Shown here: positions 22,513 to 33,860 of the stretch, piece after piece
Layout: each line of letters starts with the position of its first letter
How positions within the stretch are numbered: the first letter of the stretch is position 1
Source of the DNA: Hexactinellida sp. DTS-2022
Lineage: Eukaryota > Porifera > Hexactinellida
DNA: 64,000 bases
Direction of reading: 5' to 3'
NCBI GenBank assembly: GCA_028753945.1
Contig: JAPNXP010000001.1
Location: forward strand, 4,454,501 to 4,518,500
Translations under genes and position numbers: made by a program
Notes under the pieces: model-generated
What the model was told of the DNA's origin: nothing
The model's input: the letters and a program-made list of their open reading frames with translations, nothing else
Databases searched by the model: none

Positions 22513-23910
22513 CCTTATAGTAAACGGATGCACCAGCTGATAGGAGAGTAATATATAGGACTGTATTGTTCTTTAATTGTATGTAGAAGTTTAATGCTAG
22601 GTAACGGAGGGAGCAGGAGGAGAGCTGTTGAGAAATGAATAGAATTGGATTGGAATTGGATTCCTGATGTAATTCAGTGTTAGCAGAAAGCAGTGCCATT
22701 CGTTTGGCGACACAGAATCCGTGAAATTGAAGTATACATTCTCTGTTAACAGTTATCTTAGGCAACGGAAATACTTTGGGATTAGCAGAGAGTTTGTCTC
22801 TATTGTTACTGTTATGAGGAGATAGGAATTAATTAATTCTAACCAATCTGAGACATTTACGAAGTAGTAATAAAGTACGGCCGGTGAAAGCGGTCAGGCC
22901 GGTCAGGTCATGGCCTGACCACTTACGTCACTAGTTAGGCTGGTCAAGCCATGGCCTGACCACTATAACTGCTTCCACCGGCCCTGTAAAGGAGAGCGAG
23001 ATTAATGGCATGGTATCTGTTGTGAGGTTATGATAGATAATAGGAATGAGGCAGGAAGCTCTATCTTCCAAGAGACCACAGATGAATCGCATCACCATCT
23101 CATACATGGCAAACACTTCCTCAGAACTAACGAGAAATATAAAACCACACATTCCTTAAACCAATGCAATGCATGTCACTAAGGTACACAGCTGCCATGT
23201 GTTCTTGAATTGTCAAATGAGCAAAGGAAAAACATTTACTCTGACCTAATTTCAAGCTACTGACGTGCACCTGCATGATGCCTTGTCTCCCAGTAGTGTA
23301 GTCATTCTCGTCTATTCGAATGCGCATGTCCTCCTCTCTAGAGCTCAGTTCTCTATGGAGTATATACTCCTTCTTATGCCTCCTCATCCTCATAGCCTAT
23401 TCCACGGTGGCATTTCCGGATGGATGGGTGGAAATTGGAATATTCTATGGAGTCTCATTGGCCTCTTTAGTCCCATTCTAGACAACTGACGCCTAACTAT
23501 ATACAGTATCAGTTCCGTAAATTGGTTTGTCAGCGTCTGAGACAGGATTTAGTTGTCTCGTTGAAGAGAGACGAGAATAGAGTGGCGTTTACGGGGACAG
23601 TGACAGTTGGTTTATCTCGTCGTGACTGAAGAAAAGCAGTTTCGTCTCTCGTAGCTTATAGCTGTACAGATTCTCTTCTTAAGGTATGTGTCTCTCTTTT
23701 GGAGAGAATCCTAGCACCTGGTAGTTGCTTTCTACTTTCAATTCCTGGCCATGTTCCTCTGATTTTGCACCAGACACCGGGCCTGCTAGTAAGTAGGACG
23801 GTGGATCTCGTAACACTTGTCTATTTAGAAAGGAGTATACAGGGTATATTTGAATGGTACATCTTTTTAAACTCGTCCACTCCGTCTAGGATCAATAGCA
23901 GACCTCTTTA
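22513..23910 (-). pseudogene. NLR-type NACHT gene, degraded
   Basis: On the minus strand, about 23905-23867 encodes RGLLLILDGVDEF, a textbook NACHT Walker B. It is followed by an in-frame TAG (23821-23823) and then STVLLTSRPG, the sensor segment. About 200 bases of unclear sequence follow. The winged-helix signature FSFAHLTIQEHMAAVYLS then appears at about 23225-23170, a frameshift near 23145, then MYEMVMRFICGLL. A final frame (22765-22520) has LRYLALNFYIQL-like leucine-rich sequence and a splice-donor-like end. A MITE (22876-22986) interrupts the reading frame. No P-loop was found upstream. NACHT-leucine-rich proteins are intracellular innate-immune sensors. A stop, a shift, an insertion and missing parts make this copy a pseudogene. 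The plus-strand frames at 23265-23489 and 23699-23989 are its shadows. Confidence 0.85.
22876..22986. mobile_element. Short MITE with 5-bp target duplication in the NLR pseudogene
   Basis: The right end GCTTCCACCGGCCCTG pairs with the degenerate left end TACGGCCGGTGAAAGC. TAAAG is duplicated at the borders (22871-22875 and 22987-22991). The interior is palindromic (GGTCAGGTCATGGCCTGACC). A second family member at 45624-45693 also shows a 5-bp duplication. Confidence 0.7.
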
Positions 23911-24263
23911 TGTTTTAACTAAATGTTTTGGAGTAACTTACTCCATTTTGCATTTAATGGCAGTGTTTTTGCTAAGAAATCGCGAATGAAACGAAAGTTT
24001 ATTTTCTCTTCATTTCCTCCTCTTCTCATGGCACTGTGCTGACATTTGGTACATTAAGTTTTATGCTCCCTTTTTTGCATATTGGAGTGACAGGTATTTC
24101 CAAAGGAAAGTTTCCCAGATGCTGGATTCCCGATTAAATTTATTATAACTTGGTTATATACTTGAGAACTTTAAGGTAATGGAATTGTCCCGAATTGTCC
24201 CAAAGAGATATAAATTAATAAATTATTGTATTAAATGTTCCTCCCACCCAGTTAATAATAGAG

Positions 24264-24941
24264 ATGGCTTCAATGGCTTCTAAGCAGAGGGTAGCCCTCG
24301 CTCTATTCGGCTGCTTCAACCCTCCCACGTACCAGCACCTGCGTCTGTTTGAATTAGCACGTGACTTCTTACACAAGACAGGAAGGTATGAGGTTGTGAA
24401 AGGGATAATATCTCCTGTCCATGATAATTATGCTAAAAAGGGACTCCTCCCTTCGACTCACCGTATTGCTATGCTGCGTTTGTCATTAGAGAGTAGTGAT
24501 TGGATTTATTTAAGCGATTGGGAGGTCAAACAGAAAGACTGGAATCTCACAAATTTAGTGCTACAACATATCCAGAAAGAATTAGATATTGAGTATAAAG
24601 ACAAATTGCCGACACCTAAAGTTGTATTGTTATGTGGAGCTGACTTACTCCACTCATTCGTAACTCCAGGCCTGTGGGCGAGCAAGGACTTAGACGAAAT
24701 CCTTGAAAACAACGGTATAGTTGTGATTTCTCGAGAGGACTCTGATGCTGAAAAGTTCGTTCTCGAGAGTGATCAGTTGTCTGCTTACTACAACAGAATT
24801 TTGTTTGTTACTGAGTGGGTTAGGCACGACCTGAGCTCCACCAAGTTGCGGCTGTCCGTGAATAGAGGAGACTCCATCAAGTACCTCACTCCCGATTCTA
24901 TCATATCCTACATCAAGGAGCATGGATTATACACTGACTAG
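24264..24941 (+). CDS. NMNAT: Nicotinamide-nucleotide adenylyltransferase (NMNAT), single exon
   Basis: 225 residues. It joins ATP to nicotinamide (or nicotinate) mononucleotide to make NAD (or NaAD), the last step of NAD synthesis. The nucleotidyltransferase motif GCFNPPTYQHLR (residues about 16-27) carries the G-x-F-x-P-x-T-x-x-H signature. YEVVKGIISPVHDNYAKKGL, LLCGADLLHSF and the C-terminal SSTKLRLSVNRGDSIKYL (the ISSTKIR ATP-binding motif) are all present and correctly ordered. The length is at the short end for animal NMNATs: the variable central loop of NMNAT1 and the membrane insert of NMNAT2 are missing, so localisation cannot be assigned to a paralogue. Two Met codons lie close together at the start (24264 and 24273). 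The first is chosen because nothing upstream is in frame. It ends about 270 bases before the TAF3 start on the same strand. Confidence 0.95.
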   Translation: MASMASKQRVALALFGCFNPPTYQHLRLFELARDFLHKTGRYEVVKGIISPVHDNYAKKGLLPSTHRIAMLRLSLESSDWIYLSDWEVKQKDWNLTNLVLQHIQKELDIEYKDKLPTPKVVLLCGADLLHSFVTPGLWASKDLDEILENNGIVVISREDSDAEKFVLESDQLSAYYNRILFVTEWVRHDLSSTKLRLSVNRGDSIKYLTPDSIISYIKEHGLYTD

Positions 24942-25214
24942 GTACTTATTCTCAGAGCATATATAATAATTTCATTATCTGTCAGTCGTAGATATCAAAT
25001 TTTGAAATTTGTTATAATATTGCATTCCGTTGTAACTTAGTCGGAAATAACAGGCTTTGTGTAAAATTATACTTCTAAACTTGGTTAAAAATTAGTACGT
25101 ACTAAACCCAGGTACGTTATACCAAAATTTTACTGAATTTAAACTGAATAGAAACGTAAAGAAAAAGCGTTCAAGAGATCCTCAATTTAGTCACCTATTT
25201 ATACTTTTTACTGG

Positions 25215-28027
25215 ATGGAGAGCTACACTCAGTCTGCCCTGAAGATAGTAGTAGCTCAGATGTGCCAGGTGCTGGGGTGGCACTCAATGCAGTCTGCTAC
25301 ACTCGACATACTAGTGGATCTGCTGCACAGATACCTCATTAAGCTGGGATGTACAACCTGCGAGTACGCACTGTTAGCTAACAGAACTGAACCTAACCTC
25401 GACGACCTCGCCTCCACATTCCACCAAATGAGGATCAACCTGGAGGAGATCAGAAGCTTCGTACAGAATGTAGAGATGCCACGGTCTCTGGCTAACTTCC
25501 CATTCAAGCAGCAAGCAGTCTCTAAGCTTAGGTTCGACCACTGTACAAGCGGAGAAATGTTTGTTACCAGCGCAAATGAGAGGTTAGTGATACTCCAGGG
25601 GGTTCTTATTTCTCCGAAAAAGTGATTATTAGTAAATGGAATATGACACTCGCATATTTATTTTTTTGCCAAATACAGTCACTTAGCGGACAATATTCCA
25701 AAACTCGATTCGAACAAATGACAACTTATAAATTGGGACAAATGCATGCCCTCTTCTAGTTGAGTGATATCGGACTATGTATACTTCTGCTTCTCTAGAC
25801 TCCAATGCATTCCCATTCACATGCCTCCGTTGTCAGAGTCCAGCAAGGAGCAGCGAGAGGAGGACGAGGAGAGCGGGTTCGGAGATCTGCCCGATTTGGA
25901 TCTGCAGCTGGGGCCACACAGGGAGGAGGCTGTCGGCTCACACGCGGAGCCTCCTGCGCCCCGTGCCACTCCTCCCACGCAGCCAGAGAGCTCTCTACAG
26001 GAGACAGAAGACGAGGATGTGGCGCACAAACTAGAAACAGACCTGAGACTGTCTGAAGACGAGACGCAAGAGGCAGACAGGCCTACTAGCATTGAAGAGC
26101 CCCCCCTCCCCCCTGATACCTGTCCTCTATCTCCTGAGGATAACACCGCCTCTCTGCGATCTGACTGCCAGCCTCGGGTGGATACCGACCTATCTCCCCT
26201 CTCCCCCCGTAACTCCCCTACCCACTCGGGACTCGCTGCTGCTGAGATTAGGTTTGAGCCGGCTGATGATTGGACTAACCCTACCGAGGTAGTGGAGATA
26301 TCAGGGAGCCAGTTAATGTGCTCTGAGTCAGACTCCGGGGACTCCTCCTCGTCCTCTGGATCCTACAACAACAAATTAGAGGTATGCGTATAACGTTAAT
26401 TATAGTTAGATAAGGGCATTGGTTTGAAAATACAATAATTTAAGGGAGGGTCGAAGTTATAGTACCGTTGATTAGACCATGAGAATATATTACTTATTGC
26501 TTTCTTACTACCATTATTAATATTTGGAAACGTTAAAATAGATACAGCAAAGGAAATTACGATTTGAGATTGGGGATAATATCATTGCAATTTATTATTA
26601 TTATAATCCTAATTTAGTTAATCCTACCCGAACTCACTCAAGATACCTCAGTCGATCCTGACACCTCACTAATTGCCAATGCCCCAGAAGACTCCTCTCT
26701 AGCTGTCCCAGTAGACACACAAACAGAGCGCCTGTTAACGCCTGACAGTGCGCAGGGAACTCCTGACCGGATACACGAGAGCACTAGGAGACTGGAGCAG
26801 CTTACGAGGGATCACGAGCTGCGGCTGGAGAAAATAGAAGAGTCAGAATACCGAATAGATCAGCTGATAGAGCAGAGAGGCCCGCCTCTTGACGGCTCAC
26901 AGCTGGAACTCAATGTAGCAGATACCAGCGCTAGTGGAGAGAGGAGCATACAGGACAATTCTATACTTGTTATCAATAAAGCTGATATTACCACGTATTC
27001 CCTATCTAGCTCTGAGGTGAGCACACAACCACAGGCTAGTCTTCCAGTCAAAAAGAGATTCATACCGTCACACGAAGCCTTCCCAAGTACCTCCTCTCTC
27101 GAGATGACTCCAGAAGAATTACCGCGTCCTCCTATACTGCTCTCTCTTAATCTGAAGAAGAATGAGGTTAAAACTAGCCTGGTTCCTACCCCAACCTCTC
27201 CACTGCCTATCTCCATCAAGCTATCCAATCTCTCCCTGATGTCTCCTGGCATAAAATCACTTTCAAAGATTAAAGTTAAAGCTGCTAGCAAGCGTCCTCG
27301 CCTTGATTCCATACAAAAGAAAGTGGCCTCTACCAAAAAGCTTAAGAACAGTAAAGGCTATACCCCCGACTCTCCAGACACACCTCTCATTGTATCTATC
27401 AACCTAAGTTTAATTAAAGTTCCCGCGGATAATATTGAAGATCCGTTCCCTGAAGTGAAAGCTGCAGACGGTACTGAGCTCGAGGCCAGAGACGAAGACT
27501 TTGTGCCTCAAAAATCGCACAAAACTAAACACAGTCGGATACAATCTGAGCGATCGCGTAAATCTTCAACCTCTCCCAAGAAGATCTGGAGTGTTATAAG
27601 CATACCTCTCAGCAAGCTGGACCGTAAGCCAATCCACCCAGGACTAGTTGTGGTGAGCTCTCTCACTTCAGAGGTATCTTCTATCGAGAGAGTAGACATT
27701 GGCATCGGGGGACAGAAGGAGTACCTTTGTCCTGTCTGCACCAAGGGCTATGACGGAAGTCTTATGATCTGTTGTGACGGAAACTGTACAGACACTTGGT
27801 ACCATGGCAACTGTGTTGGAATCACTCATGCCCCAGGGACCGACCAGACTTGGTTCTGTCCACAGTGTCGTGCCAAACCGGGTCCTCACCCGGAACACAA
27901 AAAGCACAAGAAACACAAGAAACACAAAAAGCATAGACACAGTCATTCAGAATCTGTTACTTCAGTGCAGACAGCGCTGAGTGAAGTCGACCAATATTCA
28001 TCTCCCTCATTCGCACAAGATGTGTGA
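25215..28027 (+). CDS. TAF3: TFIID subunit 3 (TAF3): histone fold plus PHD finger, three exons
   Basis: Exons 25215-25582, 25799-26381 and 26618-28027 join in phase (2, then 0) to 786 residues. Residues 1-80 form the bromodomain-associated histone fold (SALKIVVAQMCQVLGWHSMQ, LHRYLIKLGCTTCEYALLA) that pairs with TAF10 in TFIID. A long acidic, Pro/Ser-rich linker follows, with a short coiled coil near the start of exon 3 and Lys-rich blocks. Near the C-terminus lies one PHD finger (CPVCTKGYDGSLMICCDGNC ... WYHGNCVGI ... WFCPQCRAK). In the family this finger reads trimethylated histone H3 Lys4. The protein ends in a His-Lys repeat (HKKHKKHKKHKK), like the basic tail of other TAF3 proteins. The layout matches TAF3 end to end, and both key folds are intact, so the gene should be functional. 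The finger carries one extra residue after GYDGSLMICCD compared with my memory of the vertebrate sequence. Confidence 0.93.
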
Positions 28028-28163
28028 CAGTCTAGATACTATTGATTCTATTTAATCAGGTATAACATATTAGCATTTTTTGTTAATTTTATGATATCTA
28101 CTTTAATTAGCAACCAAATAACTTTATTCCATATTTGGAATGTAAGAATCTATCAACTGCATA

Positions 28164-28328
28164 CAGTGAAAACTACGTGCTTGGAACCTGTAAAATTCCT
28201 TCGTTTCATCCGGATAATCGTTATAAGCGGATAATAATTCATGCATTTGCTCCTCTGGGGAAAAATCTCTATTTCATTATAAGCAGCTATTTCGTTATAT
28301 CCGACTTGGTTATAACGGGAGTTCACTG
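28164..28328. mobile_element. pogo-like MITE
   Basis: Begins CAGTGAAAACTACG and ends TTATAACGGGAGTTCACTG, with TA on both sides. It is related to the cadherin-intron element, with a shorter and more degraded left end. It lies between TAF3 and the next gene. Confidence 0.75.
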
Positions 28329-28513
28329 TAATTATATTAGGAAATATTTATATATCGGCAAACTCTTAATTTTCAGGCGGGCACTGGCAAGTTTATTACA
28401 TCAGAAATTGATCTTTGCAGATCCGGGTTTATATTGAAAAGGTGTTGGGTAAAATGTAATTGAGCCCTTCTACTATGCCAATTATCTTGTATAAATCAGT
28501 TAGAAAGCACTAG

Positions 28514-29263
28514 ATGAGTATTTCCGATGAAAACACTGACATAGAAAGCAGCTTGCAGTTGCTCTCTAGTTTTGAATTTAAATGTCAAGAATTGGTATCA
28601 GAGAATATTCGGCAGCAAGAGCAATTGGTTCTGACTACTGATGCACAAACAGACTACAACAAACAGATCCGAGATAAGAATGAGCAAATACTATTCCTGC
28701 AAGAATCTGTTGATATGGTACAGTCTGTCTTAGGGGAACATCTCCAGCAGCAAGAGGAGAATCTGGACTTAAGAAATAAAGTAAATCAGTTAGAAAATAC
28801 AGCTAAAGAGATTGAAATTAGTTTTGGGAAAGAGAGAGAGACATTCAGAGTACAACTTGAAGAATTAGAGTGTAAGCAGAGTTATGAAATAGAGACAATA
28901 AATGAGGAACAGCTTACTATAGTGAATAATCTTAATACAAAATTTAACTATGAAATATCACTCAGGGGCAAGAGAATAAGCGAGCTAGATGGTCTATTAA
29001 ATGTAGCTGAGAAAGATAAGAAAGAAGAGATAACCAAACTTAAGCTTGAATACGAGGCTCGCTTAATGAAAGCAATGCGGCAGAATTCAATAAGTTCTCA
29101 CCAAACCCAATCTGTGAGTGCAGGTGTGAACAACCCTCAAGAGATATATCGACGTAAGCTAGAACACGTGCAACAGCAGCACAATAGAGAAGTTAGCAGC
29201 TTGAAGCAGAGGATCAGTGAATTGCAGGGACGGTTCAATTCCAAAGAAAGAACAAGGTTTTAA
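28514..29263 (+). CDS. CCDC152: Coiled-coil protein, CCDC152-like, single exon
   Basis: 249 residues, almost wholly predicted coiled coil, with heptad-like Leu/Ile and many Glu, Gln and Lys. The C-terminal third carries EITKLKLEYEARLMKAM, then IYRRKLEHVQQQHNREVSSL and a final LKQRISELQGRF. From memory this matches the order and spacing of vertebrate CCDC152 (a roughly 250-residue coiled-coil protein with an IYRRKLQHFQ segment near the end), and the length also agrees. The function of CCDC152 is poorly known. No transmembrane, signal or enzymatic motif is visible. The start at 28514 is the first ATG of the frame. Coiled-coil similarity is easily misleading, so the symbol is tentative. Confidence 0.7.
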   Translation: MSISDENTDIESSLQLLSSFEFKCQELVSENIRQQEQLVLTTDAQTDYNKQIRDKNEQILFLQESVDMVQSVLGEHLQQQEENLDLRNKVNQLENTAKEIEISFGKERETFRVQLEELECKQSYEIETINEEQLTIVNNLNTKFNYEISLRGKRISELDGLLNVAEKDKKEEITKLKLEYEARLMKAMRQNSISSHQTQSVSAGVNNPQEIYRRKLEHVQQQHNREVSSLKQRISELQGRFNSKERTRF

Positions 29264-30454
29264 TCAGTATTTACTGTACTTTTGGCTTGTTTATCACTTA
29301 TTTAAGTTGTTAATTACTCTGTTTAGTATTATTTAATATAATTGTTGATCGTTGTATGCATTTCATTTTATTAAACTTCTATATAGTAGAACGGATTTAC
29401 TCAATACACACTTTCATTCTATTTTAAATCCATTCTTACATTCTTAGTTAAAGAGAAGTCAATACATATTTAGTATTCTCTTGGCCAGAGTAATGCGAAA
29501 TTACTCAATCTGGCCCGCAGGCTCAAAAGGTTGCCGACTTCTGGTCTAAATCAATGTAATTTATCTACTGGGTCTTAATTTTATCTAACATTCCAACATT
29601 TATTATTCGACTGAGCATAAAATGTTTGTGAAACTAGATAGGGAGGATCAGAAAATGTTAACAATACAACTATTATGAACATTCAAGGGACCAAAAAAAT
29701 TGTGTTCATATAGAGAGACACTTCATAATAACTAATAAGCGAACTCAACTTAATACAAACCCTATGTAAGTTGTTAAATTGGGACCATAGGGCTTGTTCA
29801 TAATAAAAAATCTCCACATTTTACACAGACGAAATCTTGTTCATAATATGCAGACCTGAATGTACTAAGATTAATATACTCTTCACATACTTATTGAAAT
29901 ATAAATACAAATTAACCATTCATTTCCTTAGAATAATTTTACTGATTTTGTTCAAAACTCCTCACTTCTCCCTTAATTAATTCTTAAATTGATGGCCTAG
30001 GCATCTGGGTGACACACCATATATTGGTTGCAACTTGATTACGTAGCTTTAGGCCATATAAAATAAATAACTTGTTTATCATCCCCGTTCAGTCCCAATT
30101 TTTTCCCTCCGGCCGGATATATTTTATTATTATCTTATAAACATAATCGTACAAAATATCTTGTATTTTAGAAAGCTCTTTAATTATTATTTTCTAAGCA
30201 TTGGCATGATATTTTCTAATTAAATTAAATATTAATATTGTTTGACTTAGGATAATGTTATTTGTATACTAATGAAATCAAAAATATAAAATCCCTTCCG
30301 TCGTCCGTATTTGCTGAAAAATCCGGATGATAAACATATTAATTTATTATACCTGGCCTTATCTCAATAACTGGTATAGTATAACCGCAATTATCCCAAC
30401 TCTTTTATCATCCGCAGTTCGGAAGCTCCTTTTTATATTGTACCAAATACACAG
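29264..30454. repeat. Intergenic region with a dispersed repeat (30045-30340)
   Basis: ATTAAA near 29371 may be the poly(A) signal of the preceding gene. Between about 30045 and 30340 lies a copy of a repeat with ends GTTTATCATCC and GGATGATAAAC and a conserved flank (CCATATAAAATAAATAACTT). Its other copy, in reverse orientation, is at 44716-45040. Otherwise no gene was recognised. Confidence 0.6.
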
Positions 30455-31593
30455 ATGGAAGAAGAATCTTTTAATTTAGTATTTGACAATGGTTCAGAGA
30501 TGATGAAGGCAGGCTTTGCTGGAGATGATGCGCCTCGTGCTGTCTTTCCCGCTATTGTCGGAAGGCCTCGATTTTTTAGTGTCATGGTTGGTATTATGAA
30601 CAATAAAGATGCTTATGTAGGGGATGAGGCCGCATCAAGTGGACGTAATATTCTCAGATACACTCGTCCCTTAGAGCATGGTGTAGTAACTACTGGGACG
30701 ATATGGAGAAAATATGGCACCACACCTTCTACAATGAGCTACGTGTAGCACCAGAAGAGTGTGCACTTCTGCAAACAGAACAACCTCTTAATCCGAGTGC
30801 TAACAGGGAGAAAACAACTCTGATAATGTTTGAGACATTCAACATTCCTTTCTTCCACCAGTGTAGCTGTCCTATGCTATCTCTCTATGCCTCTGGTCGT
30901 ACTACTGGACTCGTTATCGACTCGGGAGCCGGAGTATCGCATGTTGTGCCTATATACAAGCAACACGCTCTCACACACGCTATACAGCGTCAAGACATTG
31001 CTAACGGTAGAGACCTGACTGACTTCCTGATGAAAATATTATCTGAGCGAGGCTACTCATTCACCACGACAGCAGAGAGAGAGATAGTACGAGACATAAA
31101 GGAGAAGTTGTGTTATGTCTCTCTGGACTTTAATCAAGATTTACAGGACAGTAAATCGAGCTGTGATATAGAGAAGAATTATGAGCTGCCTGATGGCAAT
31201 GTGATAACTGTCGGGGTTGAGAGATTCCGGTGTACAGAGCCTATTTTCCAGCCTGCTCTGATAGGAATGAGTTCACAGGGATTACAAGACATAGTCCATA
31301 ACTCCATCATGAAGTGTGATATTAATCTACGTCCCTACCTCTATAGCAATATTATCCTATCTGGTGGCAACACCTTGTTCCCTGGAATAGGAGAGCGCAT
31401 TAAGAAGGAACTAACCGCTTTAGCTAGCTCAGGTGCGAGAATTAATGTTATATCTCCTCCAGAAAGGAAGTACAGTACATGGATAGGAGGCTCAATGCTA
31501 GCTTCTATGACTGACTTCAATAAAATGTGTATTTCTTTAGCTGAATATAATGAGTATGGACCAAGTATTGTATATAGGAAATGTATACTATGA
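30455..31593 (+). pseudogene. Divergent actin-like gene, intronless, one frameshift
   Basis: The two open parts (30455-about 30690 and about 30692-31593) together reproduce a full-length actin of about 376 residues. Landmarks present are [50 protein letters not shown], the phosphate loop [28 protein letters not shown] and the C-terminal [15 protein letters not shown] and [10 protein letters not shown] one-base deletion at about 30690-30694, in the segment where actin reads VTNWDDMEK, breaks the frame. Both halves are otherwise open and still recognisable, so the break is recent, or is a sequencing error in a live but divergent actin. The catalytic Gln position (IQAVLSLY in conventional actin) is replaced: the sequence reads CSCPMLSLY. 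No introns, so it may be a retrocopy. Confidence 0.85.
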
Positions 31594-32170
31594 TTTATAG
31601 CATACTTTTTAATGCCCTGACATTAATTTTAATATTTGGACCAAAGAGATAGTAATAATAGTATTTGCAACCATTAATACAGTTCATAAAACGATCACAT
31701 TGAGGAAATGTAAATACTATGTATATTAGGATTTCGCTAAATAGCACATTTCTTATAGCCGTCTGAGGTGAACCGATATATTTCTTTTGGCTTATTTGAA
31801 GATACATTAAAAATTTCAGCCCCATTTTGCCCATTGAGGTTTTGCATTATCAATGTTATGAGTGGGATAAATTAACTGTTCTTAGGTCAAGATTAAGTTT
31901 GGATTAACGGTTAATCATTAACCGCCATCGCTACTCTACACATATAAATCTAAAAATAATTCGATATACAATAAATAATCCATTCCATTTCCAATTAATT
32001 AAGCGCTTTGCATTGTATTTGTAGCTTGTTCAACAAAACAATAGTGTGTTCTTATAACAGCCAATTTATGAATAGCTAATTAATAATGGAAGATGAATCT
32101 TCTAATCAGGTGTTCTATAATAAATTAATTATGTATTATTAAACTATTAGAATTAATTTGTCAAGTTCAA
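31594..32170. other. Intergenic, nothing recognised
   Basis: AT-rich spacer between the actin-like gene and the GTPase gene. No repeat boundary or RNA gene was recognised. Confidence 0.4.
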
Positions 32171-32701
32171 ATGGCTGAAGGAATTTTAGTCGAAAAGTAT
32201 ACTCTCAAATTTGTTGTCGTAGGGGAACCGAGTGTGGGCAAATCGTCCATAATCCACAGGTATATATACGATGCCCACAACTGTCCAGTTGTATCTCCAG
32301 TCAAGATAGGGATGGAGGTTCATTTCAAGAGAATAACCTTAAGAGGGCGAGATACAGAGCTCCAGATATGGGATATGCATGGGGCTGACCCCTGTCTCAT
32401 GGGGAACTTTTCACTAACCCAAATGAATGGAATTCTCTTAGTGTATGATGTCACCGCTGCAGATTCTCTTGATAAACTAGAGCCTTGGTTGAGGGAGATA
32501 GAGAACTACACTACTCTCGCTTCTACACCCAGAGTACTGGTTGGTAATAAAGTAGACCTGGAATCTAAACGATCAGTGGAGAAGAGACAAGGTATTAAAT
32601 ATGCCGGTGACATTGGAGCTGTACACCATGAGATTAGCGCTACGGGGGACCCCAGTGTAGATGAACTCTTTTGGACATTGATTGATTTAAATTTATCTTA
32701 A
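32171..32701 (+). CDS. Rab-like small GTPase with altered switch II, single exon
   Basis: 176 residues, one Ras-fold domain. The P-loop GEPSVGKSS (residues about 16-24) and the G4 motif GNKVDL are canonical, and G5 is ISATG rather than SAK. The G3 motif reads WDMHGADP where Rab and Ras have WDTAGQE. The Gln that positions the catalytic water is therefore Ala, and intrinsic GTP hydrolysis is expected to be slow. Switch I is shifted (PVVSPVKIGMEV). The protein stops soon after the last helix with no C-terminal cysteine for prenylation. It should therefore be soluble or reach membranes through a partner, unlike true Rabs. The family is closest to Rab/Rab-like by overall layout, and I cannot name an orthologue. 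The frame is intact. Confidence 0.85.
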   Translation: MAEGILVEKYTLKFVVVGEPSVGKSSIIHRYIYDAHNCPVVSPVKIGMEVHFKRITLRGRDTELQIWDMHGADPCLMGNFSLTQMNGILLVYDVTAADSLDKLEPWLREIENYTTLASTPRVLVGNKVDLESKRSVEKRQGIKYAGDIGAVHHEISATGDPSVDELFWTLIDLNLS

Positions 32702-33860
32702 TTCAAGTTGTTGCTATATATTGTCTATGTTGTTTTTATTCATTACTGAGTTATGAGTACTATTAATAAACTATTGGGACTGATATTTATTGGTCTGTTG
32801 TAAATTAAACTGTTATTGACAAAATCATATTAATACTTAATAGAACCAGATTGGTATTTCCAGAGGCGTTGCTTGAGGTACAGAGGTTTTAACTATCTAT
32901 AATTTTATGATGTGTCTTGGTGTAATTTGGTTACTTACTAGAACAGCAACAAGTTTCTGGTACCATCATAATACAAACTGCTCTAATCTGGGGATGGGTG
33001 TTGTGCCCCATCAGGAAAAACTGACTACGCAACTGGGCATTACTCTGTAAGTAATCAGTTATTGTCTATTCGTGTCATTATTGGGAAATAAAAGCTTTTC
33101 TCAGAGATAATAATAGCCATGCATTTTCGAGATACAGTAGAGCCTCTGAACAACGGACACTTTGGGACCGGAGTCGTCCGTTATTTAGAGGTTGTCCGCT
33201 ATTTAGAGGTTGCTTTTCTATTAGACATAGTATGCTAAATTCAATCCGTGCCACGAGGGTTGTCCGTTATTTAGAGGTTGTCCGCTATTTGGAGGGGCCG
33301 TTATGGAAGGCTCCACTGTACTTGGTTCAGAATATCATCACAAGTTGAGACAATAGAATAAGATTTAAACTCAGGATACTGAACAATAATAATATACCAA
33401 GGTAGTCAAATTAGAACTGACCCATGGCCCACTACAATGGTGTAGGAACATTACAAATCGTGTACAGACGTATAACTTCATGTAAATCTAGTCATATAAA
33501 TGGGTGTTTACTGTTTAGTCCTAAAAAAATGTGTTCAACCATATATTAACGGTGTCCGGACTGGCCAAATTACCGAATTTCTTTTATTCCACCGGAATAT
33601 TTTTTTTTTCTAAATATACACTCAATGAGATTAATATTTCTCCTCCAATCTTAATTTTGATTTTGTCATTCATAAGTGTCACAATATGACGTTTCAACAC
33701 CTCCATATATGGCAAAAATTACAAATTTCGCCGATATCCTTGAAATTTTAAGAGTAGAGTAAGAGTAAGAGTAGAGATTATCTAGTTTTTTCTAGAATTA
33801 ATATATTGCGGGGGAATACTAAGACACTTTGGAATCGAATTGGAATGTTAGTAAGTGACT
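32702..33860. other. Intergenic with one MITE
   Basis: Apart from the MITE at 33135-33318, no gene or repeat boundary was recognised. Confidence 0.4.
33135..33318. mobile_element. pogo-like MITE, GTCCGTTATTTAGAGG type
   Basis: CAGTAGAGCCTCTGAACAAC opens the element and GGAAGGCTCCACTG closes it, with TA on both sides. The interior has four copies of the motif GTCCGTTATTTAGAGG. A left-half copy lies at 56217-56330. Confidence 0.85.

Noticed and set aside
23699-23989. 96-codon plus-strand frame as a membrane protein gene
   Set aside because: It is the antisense of the NACHT Walker B region of the minus-strand pseudogene.
25777-26292. Several frames overlapping TAF3 exon 2 on both strands
   Set aside because: They are GC-driven shadows. 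The TAF3 frame splices in phase on both sides and has the right composition.
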